DNA from: Firmicutes bacterium CAG:646
Lineage (GTDB): Bacteria > Bacillota > Clostridia > Lachnospirales > Lachnospiraceae
Assembly: GCA_000432335.1 (NCBI GenBank)
Contig: HF995347.1
Span: forward strand, 2,544-29,514
DNA: 26,971 bases
Direction: 5' to 3'
Part shown: in pieces, positions 1-5,881 of the stretch
Layout of the letters: the number at the start of each line of letters is the position of its first letter
Position numbering within the stretch: the stretch's first letter is position 1
Translations under genes and position numbers: made by a program
The notes under the pieces: model-generated
Databases searched by the model: none
Told to the model about the DNA's origin: nothing
Seen by the model: the letters and a program-made list of their open reading frames with translations, nothing else

Positions 1-448
1 AACCTAAGATCATCTTACCGCCGCCTGCCAGCATTTCCCTGGCAAACTGATGGATGACTGCCTGATGAGGCGGTACATAAACGCCGCCATATTTCTTCGC
101 ACAGGTCAGACCAAACATATGGTCATCTTCATTAATCGTTCCTCCCACTGCACACAACGAATTATGACAGTTAGTAAGCACATATGGAACCGGAAATTTT
201 TCCAAACCGGAAGCCCGCGCCGTCTGAATAATACCTACAAAGGTAATATCATGAGATGTCAATTTATCAAATTTGATCTGCAGTTTTTCCATGTTGCCAG
301 AGGTATTATGTTCCTCCAGAATACGATACGCCATGGTCTGTTTTGCCGCCTCTTTCGGCGCCGGAAATCCCTGTGCCGCCGCTTTTTCAGGCTCCATCAA
401 CTCTGTTCCATTTACCAGATACATGCCGCCTTCTAATAATTTAATCAT
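1..448 (-). CDS. Aconitase-superfamily hydratase, N-terminal part (partial at left edge)
   Basis: This reading frame starts at ATG 448 after an AAGAGGAGTGACC ribosome binding site and stays open to the left edge, so only about 149 N-terminal residues are visible. The protein begins MIKLLEGGMYLVNG and contains LTSHDITFVGIIQTARASG and VPYVLTNCHNSLCAVGG, then ends in GGGKMILG. I recognise this as the start of the roughly 750-residue aconitase-like proteins that Lachnospiraceae genomes carry under the plain name hydratase. The iron-sulfur cysteines of such enzymes would lie further downstream, outside the window. The substrate is not known to me. It lies 57 bases downstream of the PucR-type regulator on the same strand with no clear terminator between, so the two may be co-transcribed. 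The family call rests on recognising the N-terminal motifs only. Confidence 0.6.
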   Translation of the reverse strand, partial: MIKLLEGGMYLVNGTELMEPEKAAAQGFPAPKEAAKQTMAYRILEEHNTSGNMEKLQIKFDKLTSHDITFVGIIQTARASGLEKFPVPYVLTNCHNSLCAVGGTINEDDHMFGLTCAKKYGGVYVPPHQAVIHQFAREMLAGGGKMILG

Positions 449-505
449 GCTGGTCACTCCTCTTTTTTATCAGTCAGTAACTCTGAAGATACTGAACCGT
501 TAGCA

Positions 506-1591
506 TCAGTCATTCTGTTCCATGTATTTCATATAGCTTACTACCATCATGGCAATCTTGAATGTGAGCGCGTCATCAAAAACACGAATATCCAGACCAG
601 TGCTCTTCTGCAGTTTCTCCAGACGGTACACCAGCGTATTTCTATGCACATAAAGCTGTCTGGATGTCTCTGATACATTCAGATTATTTTCAAAGAATTT
701 ATTGATCGTAGTCAATGTCTCATCATCAAAGGTATCCGGAAGTTTCTCACCAAATACTTCCTTCATGAACATCTGACACAGCGGGATGGGAAGCTGATAG
801 ATCAGGCGGCCGATGCCCAGATTATTGTACGGCACCACAATTTTCTCCGCATAGAAGATCTTACCCACTTCAAGAGCCATCTTTGCCTCTTTGTAGGAGC
901 GGGAAACGTCTTTAATCTCATGAATGATATTTCCAAAAGATACCCTCACCTGAGACATCGCCTCTACATTCAGCATATCCACCAGCGTTCTGGCTATTCT
1001 CTCTAACTCTGCATAATCATCTGTCTCTTTCAGTTCTTTCACAATGATGATATTTTTCTCATCCACCGCCGTAATGTAATCCTTTGGTTTAGATGCATAC
1101 AGACTCTTGATGGTTTCCATGGCATTATTATCTTTTTCATATCGGGTTTCCACCATGAATACTACTCTGCGGGCTTCTGTATCGATCCGTAGTTTTTTTG
1201 CCCGATTATAGATATCCACCAAAAGAAGATTATCCAACAGAAGATTCTGGATAAAGTTATTCTTGTCCAGTCTCTCTTTATAAGCAATAATCAGATTCTG
1301 GATCTGACTCACCGCAATCTTTCCAATCATATAGGCATCTTCGCTGCCGCCGCCTGTTACCAGAACATATTCCACATTCTGATCATCGTATACCTTGAAA
1401 AAATGATAACCCTGCATCACCTGACTGTCTGCCGGTGACTGTGCAAACTCACGGATATGCTCAGCATTCGGTCCATTCTCGCTGAATGTGGTGGCCAGCA
1501 TCTGCCCTTCTATACTGAGAACACAAAGGTCAATCCGGGTAATTGCTCTTAATTCGTCGATTGTTTTCTGTAAAACCTGACTTGAAACCAA
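506..1591 (-). CDS. PucR/CdaR-family transcriptional regulator
   Basis: A regulator of about 361 residues. The C-terminal 63 residues (NNLNVSETSRQLYVHRNTLV, then YRLEKLQKSTGLDIRVFDDA) are the helix-turn-helix typical of PucR and CdaR proteins, which control purine, sugar-diacid or related catabolic genes. The N-terminal part looks like a ligand-sensing domain, and the middle (about 140-290) resembles the GGDEF-like domain of this family. An ATG at 1609 gives a longer frame, but the sequence coding for its first residues is itself a good ribosome binding site (AAAGGGAGTG), 7 nt before a TTG at 1591. I therefore prefer the TTG start. It lies downstream of the ugpC-like gene, separated by a terminator, and upstream of the hydratase, which is a plausible target. 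The effector is unknown. Confidence 0.82.
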   Translation of the reverse strand: MVSSQVLQKTIDELRAITRIDLCVLSIEGQMLATTFSENGPNAEHIREFAQSPADSQVMQGYHFFKVYDDQNVEYVLVTGGGSEDAYMIGKIAVSQIQNLIIAYKERLDKNNFIQNLLLDNLLLVDIYNRAKKLRIDTEARRVVFMVETRYEKDNNAMETIKSLYASKPKDYITAVDEKNIIIVKELKETDDYAELERIARTLVDMLNVEAMSQVRVSFGNIIHEIKDVSRSYKEAKMALEVGKIFYAEKIVVPYNNLGIGRLIYQLPIPLCQMFMKEVFGEKLPDTFDDETLTTINKFFENNLNVSETSRQLYVHRNTLVYRLEKLQKSTGLDIRVFDDALTFKIAMMVVSYMKYMEQND

Positions 1592-1649
1592 GTTCTCACT
1601 CCCTTTCATTGATCGTTTCTTATTTATTAGAATATACCTTATTCTCCGA

Positions 1650-1698
1650 AAAAAATCAAATACAAAAATGGCGTCAATCCCAAGGGACCGACGCCATT
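1650..1698 (-). terminator. Rho-independent terminator after the sugar ABC ATPase gene
   Basis: Nine-base arms AATGGCGTC (1667-1675) and GACGCCATT (1690-1698) pair perfectly around a 14-nt loop. Read on the minus strand, the stem is followed by a T-rich tract (TTTTTGTATTTGATTTTTTT). It lies directly after the stop of the gene at 1713-2816 and before the regulator's start, so it separates the two transcription units. Confidence 0.8.
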
Positions 1699-1712
1699 CC
1701 TTGCATTTTATA

Positions 1713-2816
1713 TTAGTTGGTAATTGTCAGCTCAGTTTCTTTATCAAATACATGAACTTTGGACATATCCAAACCGAATTTAACTCTGTCGCCTGTTCTG
1801 GATGTTGTATGAGGATTAACACGAGCAGTCATGTTGAATCCCTGAACATCAAAATACAGGAATACTTCTGCACCCAGAAGCTCGTATACATTGATAGTAG
1901 CTTCTACTGTGCTTGCCGGGAACTTGTCAGCTTCATCTGTTACGTTCTCTGGACGAATACCCATAACAACAGTTTTTCCGTTGTATCCGCCATCGATCAG
2001 GGCTTTACCTTTTTCTGCCGGCAGTCTCAGTGTGTATTTTCCAACAACCAGATCAACATCATTTCCTGTTACTTTAACAGTTGCATCCAGGAAGTTCATC
2101 TGAGGTGATCCGATAAATCCTGCAACGAACAGGTTTCCAGGAGCATTGTACAGGTTCTGAGGTGTATCTACCTGCTGTACAACACCATCTTTCATAACTA
2201 CGATTCTGGTTCCCAGAGTCATAGCCTCTGTCTGGTCATGTGTTACGTAGATAATAGTAGCGCCCAGTCTCTCATGCAGTTTGGAGATCTCAGTTCTCAT
2301 CTGTACACGAAGTTTAGCATCCAGGTTGGACAGTGGCTCATCCATCAGGAATACTTTAGGATCACGCACGATAGCACGTCCCATAGCTACACGCTGTCTC
2401 TGACCACCGGACAGAGCCTTCGGTTTACGATCCAGCAGTTTCTCCAGGTCAAGGATCTTAGCTGCTTCTTTAACCATCTTGTCGATCTGGTCTTTCGGAA
2501 CTTTTCTCAGTTTCAGACCAAATGCCATGTTATCATATACTGTCATATGAGGATACAGAGCGTAGTTCTGGAATACCATTGCGATATCTCTGTCTTTCGG
2601 CTCTACATCATTTACTACTTTATCACCAATCTTCAGTGTACCGCCTGTGATCTCTTCCAGACCAGCGATCATACGAAGTGTTGTGGATTTTCCACATCCG
2701 GATGGTCCTACGAAGATGATAAATTCTTTATCTTCAATCTCCAGGTTAAAATCTTTAACGGCTTCAAATCCGTTAGGATATGTCTTATTAATGTGCTGTA
2801 AGGATAAACTTGCCAT
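1713..2816 (-). CDS. ugpC: ABC transporter ATP-binding protein, CUT1 sugar family (MsmK/UgpC type)
   Basis: A 367-residue cytoplasmic ATPase that energises carbohydrate ABC importers. It has Walker A GPSGCGKST (37-45), Q-loop Q83, signature LSGGQRQR (135-142), Walker B VFLMDEP (155-161), D-loop SNLDA and H-loop H193 in THDQTEAM. The C-terminal third is the regulatory TOBE/OB-fold half typical of MalK, MsmK and UgpC. Length matches the family. The ATG follows a clear TAGGAGG site. No permease or solute-binding gene is adjacent and a terminator follows. This fits the stand-alone, shared ATPase seen in many Firmicutes, where one MsmK-type protein serves several CUT1 permeases. Substrate cannot be assigned from sequence, and the symbol reflects family naming only. 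Confidence 0.93.
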   Translation of the reverse strand: MASLSLQHINKTYPNGFEAVKDFNLEIEDKEFIIFVGPSGCGKSTTLRMIAGLEEITGGTLKIGDKVVNDVEPKDRDIAMVFQNYALYPHMTVYDNMAFGLKLRKVPKDQIDKMVKEAAKILDLEKLLDRKPKALSGGQRQRVAMGRAIVRDPKVFLMDEPLSNLDAKLRVQMRTEISKLHERLGATIIYVTHDQTEAMTLGTRIVVMKDGVVQQVDTPQNLYNAPGNLFVAGFIGSPQMNFLDATVKVTGNDVDLVVGKYTLRLPAEKGKALIDGGYNGKTVVMGIRPENVTDEADKFPASTVEATINVYELLGAEVFLYFDVQGFNMTARVNPHTTSRTGDRVKFGLDMSKVHVFDKETELTITN

Positions 2817-3072
2817 AATACACTTACCTCCTAAATAATATAAAATGCAAATATTCTAAAATAGTTTTGTCACAATACGTTCCCTGTGAACTGCTATCAG
2901 TATAACGGACTTTGCCTTTCTGTGCCATACCCGAATTTACCAAAGATTTTTCTGGGGGCTTGGCAAATATGTCCCTCCCCTATGTCCGATTACAACTCCA
3001 AAGACAGATTGACGAAAATTTCATGAATTTCATATACAGAATGACGAATTCTGGATTTATACTTCCTTCTTA
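2817..3072. other. Intergenic spacer upstream of the sugar ABC ATPase gene
   Basis: No convincing gene. On the minus strand there is a TATACT-like -10 at about 2899-2904 in front of the ATPase gene, but its -35 match is poor, so the promoter may need an activator. The region also has short AT-rich direct repeats (ATTTCAT twice near 3020-3040). I see no riboswitch or terminator in it. Confidence 0.4.
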
Positions 3073-3073
3073 T

Positions 3074-3102
3074 TTGCATTTTTCACGTGGATTCGCTATA
3101 CT
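3074..3102 (+). promoter_or_regulatory. Strong sigma-A promoter driving the structured RNA
   Basis: TTGCAT at 3074-3079 and TATACT at 3097-3102 are separated by exactly 17 bases, a near-consensus vegetative promoter. Transcription would start near 3109, about a dozen bases before the first paired base of the structured RNA. Confidence 0.75.
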
Positions 3103-3109
3103 AGTAATA

Positions 3110-3295
3110 CTTGAATTTTCAAGATGCCAGGGTCATAAGTTCATAAACCACGTTGTGCTTGCACATAAGTGGTTTTATGCCTTTATGACCCACCCAAAAA
3201 TGAGAATAAAAGCGGGGGTATACCCTGCGATATTCGAATTTTGGACAGAATTGTGAAAGTGCGCAGCACGAAACAATTCGTCTGGCATCTTTTGA
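3110..3295 (+). ncRNA. Structured non-coding RNA, multibranch fold closed by a 10-bp stem (raiA-like candidate)
   Basis: The outer arms AAGATGCCAG (3121-3130) and CTGGCATCTT (3282-3291) pair perfectly and enclose three further stems. Stem 2 is GGTCATAA/TTATGACC (3131-3138/3183-3190), continued by CATAAACCAC/GTGGTTTTATG with one bulge (3142-3151/3169-3179) and a small TGTG/CACA tip. Stem 3 is a GC-rich hairpin around GGGTATACCC (3212-3228). Stem 4 is GAATTGT/ACAATTC (3248-3254/3273-3279) with an inner GTGC/GCAC hairpin. An A-rich single-stranded stretch (about 3192-3211) joins stems 2 and 3. A strong promoter lies just upstream and T-runs follow (3290-3311). Size, promoter and architecture fit an independent small RNA. 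From memory it resembles the raiA-motif RNA of Clostridia, but I cannot test that. It could instead be a cis-acting leader of the DUF624 gene. Confidence 0.65.
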
Positions 3296-3334
3296 TCTTA
3301 ACATCATTTTTAAGAAAAGAGGAAGAAGTAACCT

Positions 3335-4144
3335 ATGAGTAATCTTTTTAATCCGGACAACAAGTTCTTTACTTTCATGGGAAAAGTCGCCGATCTGATG
3401 ATTCTGAATTTTCTCTGTATCATCTGCTGTATTCCCATCATCACTATTGGTCCTGCCATCACCGCCATGTACTATACAACTATGAAGATGGTCAAAAATG
3501 AAGAAACTTATATTGTGAGAGGATTTTTCCACTCTTTCCGTCAGAATCTGAAGCAGGGAATCATCATCCATCTGATTATGCTGGTTCTGGGACTCGTTCT
3601 TATCTTTGACCTGTATTTCTCACGAAGTATGCAGGGTGAAGGCAGTTTTTACAAGGTTCTGGCTTATATCTTTATGGTGGGACTCACCGTATTCGCCATG
3701 GTATTTACCTATATTTATCCGGTACTGGCAAAGTTCTATAACACCATCAAGCATACCTTTAAAAATGCTTTGCTTATGTCCATCCGTCACCTGCCCTATA
3801 CGCTGCTGATGCTGGCGATCACTATAGTTCCCTGGATCATCGGTATCTTTGTGAATGGAGCGTTATCCATGGTTGTACTGTTTTACTTCCTGATGGGCTT
3901 TTCTGTGGTCTGTTATCTTCACTCCATCTTCTTTGTGAAGATCTTTGACAAATATATTCCTCAGGAGGAAGAAGGCGAAGAGAACGAAGAAAAAGAAATT
4001 GACTCTTCTGTTTTCACCAATTTGCAGCCTACCAACGAAATAAATGAAAACTCAGAAGAGAAGAAAGCACCCTGGAAAGTTGATTTTTCAGAAGAAACGG
4101 ATGAATCTTCAACGGAAGTTACGGAAGAAAGTCCTGAAGATTAA
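3335..4144 (+). CDS. DUF624 (YesL-like) membrane protein
   Basis: A 269-residue integral membrane protein beginning MSNLFNPDNKFFTFMGKVAD, the typical N-terminus of DUF624/YesL proteins. Those are often encoded beside sugar ABC transporters and glycosidases in Firmicutes and have no settled biochemical role. Five hydrophobic segments are visible, at about 24-47, 75-95, 108-136, 152-173 and 175-203. The last 65 residues form a hydrophilic, strongly acidic tail (EEEGEENEEKEID, then several more Glu/Ser/Thr-rich stretches), longer than the short ends I expect for the family. The ATG follows AGAGGAAGAAG. The structured RNA lies immediately upstream, so the gene may depend on read-through from its promoter, as I see no separate strong promoter. 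It may support a CUT1 transporter together with the shared ATPase across the spacer (inference). Confidence 0.85.
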   Translation: MSNLFNPDNKFFTFMGKVADLMILNFLCIICCIPIITIGPAITAMYYTTMKMVKNEETYIVRGFFHSFRQNLKQGIIIHLIMLVLGLVLIFDLYFSRSMQGEGSFYKVLAYIFMVGLTVFAMVFTYIYPVLAKFYNTIKHTFKNALLMSIRHLPYTLLMLAITIVPWIIGIFVNGALSMVVLFYFLMGFSVVCYLHSIFFVKIFDKYIPQEEEGEENEEKEIDSSVFTNLQPTNEINENSEEKKAPWKVDFSEETDESSTEVTEESPED

Positions 4145-4145
4145 T

Positions 4146-4418
4146 AAAATAGCTTTTTTCAAAAAATATCACCACTTTTTATGTTGCTTTTGCAACAAAC
4201 ACTTTAAAAAACAGAGCATTTCTACCGCAAAATGATATAAAATCGCGCTTTTTAAAAAAATGTCACTACTTTTTGCATAAAAAAATAGTGACATTTTTTT
4301 AAAAGTGCGATTTCGTAATATTTCTCAACAGAACTGGGCTATTTTCCAAAGAAAATAACGCAAAAACAACAAAGAAATAGTGACATTTTTCCCAAACATC
4401 AAAAAAGTATACTTTCTC
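4146..4418. repeat. 273-bp AT-rich element with terminal inverted repeats and a long central palindrome
   Basis: The left end at 4162-4193 reads AAAAATATCACCACTTTTT followed by ATGTTGCTTTTGC. The right end at 4360-4390, read on the other strand, is AAAAATGTCACTATTTCTTT followed by GTTGTTTTTGC. Most positions agree over about 32 bases. In the middle a near-perfect palindrome of about 28-bp arms (4240-4268/4286-4313) carries the same TGTCACTA motif in both orientations. The flanks AAAATAGCTTTTTT (4146-4159) and AAAAAAGTATACTTTCTC (4401-4418) both reappear, directly joined, at 13531-13563. No coding frame is credible inside. It could be a small non-autonomous mobile element (MITE-like) or a cluster of terminator-like hairpins. 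It directly follows the DUF624 stop codon and can act as its terminator. Confidence 0.6.
4240..4313. terminator. Long AT-rich hairpin, likely terminator after the DUF624 gene
   Basis: Arms 4240-4268 and 4286-4313 pair over about 28 bases with one indel and one mismatch. The inner core TGTCACTA/TAGTGACA is flanked by A and T runs, so RNA from either strand would end in a hairpin next to a U-rich run. This is the central part of the larger inverted-repeat element. Confidence 0.6.
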
Positions 4419-4434
4419 ATCCCCATATCTCCTC

Positions 4435-4484
4435 TTGACAAACGTTTCAAGAAGCTATATGATTACCAACATGAACATTGTTCA
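4435..4484 (+). promoter_or_regulatory. Promoter and candidate autoregulatory operators of the TetR operon
   Basis: TTGACA at 4435-4440 and TATGAT at 4458-4463 are 17 bases apart, a strong sigma-A promoter with a start near 4470. Two dyads overlap it. CTTGA-N8-TCAAG (4434-4451) covers the -35 box. A perfect TGAACA-T-TGTTCA palindrome (4472-4484) lies at the transcription start. Both sit where a TetR repressor would normally block its own promoter. That TetR binds here is inference. Confidence 0.6.
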
Positions 4485-4502
4485 CATTGCGGGAGGTGTC
4501 TT

Positions 4503-5072
4503 TTGAATAAACATTCTACAACAGAAACAGATATTCTGAATATCAGCAAAAAATATATTTCAAAAAATGGCTTATCATCTTTTAATGTTCGGACAATCAC
4601 AAAAGAATGCGGCATATCTATCGGAACTTTATACAATTATTTTCCTTCAAAATCCGACTTGATCATTGCTGCAGTGGAAAGTGTCTGGAAAGAAATCTTT
4701 GAACCATTCACCCATTTCCATACTGCTGATTGTTTCCCTGAAACTGTTAAATGTATGTACGAAACCATTGAAAATGGGAATTCCAAATATCCCGGATTTT
4801 TTTCCATCCATTCTTTAAATTTTGCCTCAGAAGAAAAGAAAGAAGGCATCCAAATGATGAATGCCTATTTCTCCAAGTTAAAAGAAAATCTTTTACTGGT
4901 ATTGAGAAATGATAAGTCTGTAAACAGGATGGTCTTTACCGATGATTTTTCCGATGAAAAGTTCATCGACTATGTATTCACCCTGCTGCTGTCTTGTTTA
5001 TTAAACAGAGAAGATCCCACACCGCTTCTGGCATTTATCTCCAATTATATTTACAGAGAGCTGCCGCATTAG
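4503..5072 (+). CDS. TetR/AcrR-family transcriptional regulator
   Basis: A regulator of about 189 residues. The N-terminal helix-turn-helix is clear: LSSFNVRTITKECGISIGT followed by LYNYFPSKSDLI, at about residues 25-53. The rest is a helical, divergent ligand-binding domain with no recognisable ligand. An ATG at 4380 would add 41 residues, but that stretch runs through the inverted-repeat end and the promoter. The TTG at 4503 follows a GGGAGGTG ribosome binding site by 4 bases and gives a standard N-terminus, so I choose TTG. The gene precedes a membrane protein by 21 bases in the same operon, a common arrangement for a regulator and a transporter or resistance protein. The coding sequence is visibly richer in A and T than the neighbouring catabolic genes, which may mean lateral acquisition. 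Confidence 0.85.
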   Translation: MNKHSTTETDILNISKKYISKNGLSSFNVRTITKECGISIGTLYNYFPSKSDLIIAAVESVWKEIFEPFTHFHTADCFPETVKCMYETIENGNSKYPGFFSIHSLNFASEEKKEGIQMMNAYFSKLKENLLLVLRNDKSVNRMVFTDDFSDEKFIDYVFTLLLSCLLNREDPTPLLAFISNYIYRELPH

Positions 5073-5093
5073 TACAACGAGGAGGTTACATTT

Positions 5094-5771
5094 ATGCAAG
5101 CGATTGTTGAAACTTTATTTGACACTTGTTATCTTATCGGTGTTGTTGTTCTGGGCATCATCATGATAGTAAAAAGTCAGGGCAAAAAACAGTACCGATT
5201 ATTCGGAATTATGGCTGTCGTTCTGGGATTGGGCGATGCTTTCCATCTGATTCCGAGGGCAGTGGCATTATGTACTACCGGTCTGGAAAATTATACCTTT
5301 GCACTGGGAACTGGTAAATTTATCACTTCCATCACCATGACCGTATTCTACATTATTTTATACTATATCTGGCGAATCCGTTACCAGATACAAGGCAAAA
5401 AGGGATATACCATCTCCGTATATGCGCTTGCCGCATTGAGAATCGTGTTATGTCTCGTCCCCCAAAATGCATGGACCAGCTCGGATTCACCTTTATCCTG
5501 GGGCATCTACAGAAATATTCCCTTTACTGTTATGGGAATCCTGATTATCGTGCTCTTTTACAAAAGCTCCCGGGAACACAAAGATACAGCATTTAAAAAT
5601 ATGTGGCTCACTATCGTGATCAGCTTCGCCTTCTACCTGCCCGTAGTACTATTGGCGGATAAAATCCCTATGATCGGAATGCTGATGATCCCTAAAACAC
5701 TGGCATACGTGTGGACTGTATGGATCGGTTACCAGGCAATGAAAAGAGAGTCAGAGTCACTTTCCAAATAG
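5094..5771 (+). CDS. Multi-pass integral membrane protein of unknown function
   Basis: A 225-residue hydrophobic protein with about seven predicted membrane segments, at roughly 7-26, 34-55, 70-97, 107-122, 134-156, 167-188 and 193-214. Short charged loops such as KSQGKKQYR and KSSREHKDTAFK lie between them. I recognise no catalytic motif and cannot name the family with certainty. Similar proteins in Clostridia are annotated as hypothetical membrane proteins beside TetR regulators. The ATG follows ACGAGGAGG and starts 21 bases after the TetR stop, so the two are almost surely co-transcribed and this protein is the probable regulated target. A transporter-like or stress-sensing membrane role is a guess from context. 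Confidence 0.8.
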   Translation: MQAIVETLFDTCYLIGVVVLGIIMIVKSQGKKQYRLFGIMAVVLGLGDAFHLIPRAVALCTTGLENYTFALGTGKFITSITMTVFYIILYYIWRIRYQIQGKKGYTISVYALAALRIVLCLVPQNAWTSSDSPLSWGIYRNIPFTVMGILIIVLFYKSSREHKDTAFKNMWLTIVISFAFYLPVVLLADKIPMIGMLMIPKTLAYVWTVWIGYQAMKRESESLSK

Positions 5772-5790
5772 CCTCACCCATAAGCAAATT

Positions 5791-5874
5791 GCCGCTGGAA
5801 ACAGCACTATCGTAGATGGCATAAATATTGTTCCATTTCCTATAATAGTTCCATTTCCTGCGGCAGTTTTTTTT
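5791..5874 (+). terminator. Terminator with long loop after the TetR operon
   Basis: GCCGCTGGAAA (5791-5801) and TTTCCTGCGGC (5854-5864) pair over ten bases around one mismatch. They are followed by AG and eight T residues, as expected for a plus-strand intrinsic terminator. The loop is unusually long (52 nt) and contains a 12-base direct repeat. I see no good minus-strand terminator for the kinase gene that ends at 5882. Confidence 0.5.
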
Positions 5875-5881
5875 ATAAAAC

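Noticed and set aside
2912..3256. Plus-strand frame of 114 codons in the spacer before the DUF624 gene
   Set aside because: It runs across the promoter and the structured RNA, lacks a ribosome binding site and shows no domain.
3110..3295. Structured RNA as 6S RNA or tmRNA
   Set aside because: 6S RNA is one long unbranched hairpin with a central bubble, and tmRNA has tRNA-like ends with CCA and a tag frame. Neither fits this multibranch fold.
3119..3571. Minus-strand open frame of 150 codons across the structured RNA and the DUF624 start
   Set aside because: It crosses a strong plus-strand promoter region and paired RNA stems, has no ribosome binding site, and its translation is not protein-like.
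5830..5859. Possible CRISPR-like direct repeats
   Set aside because: Only two 12-base copies 18 bases apart, with no spacer pattern and no cas gene.
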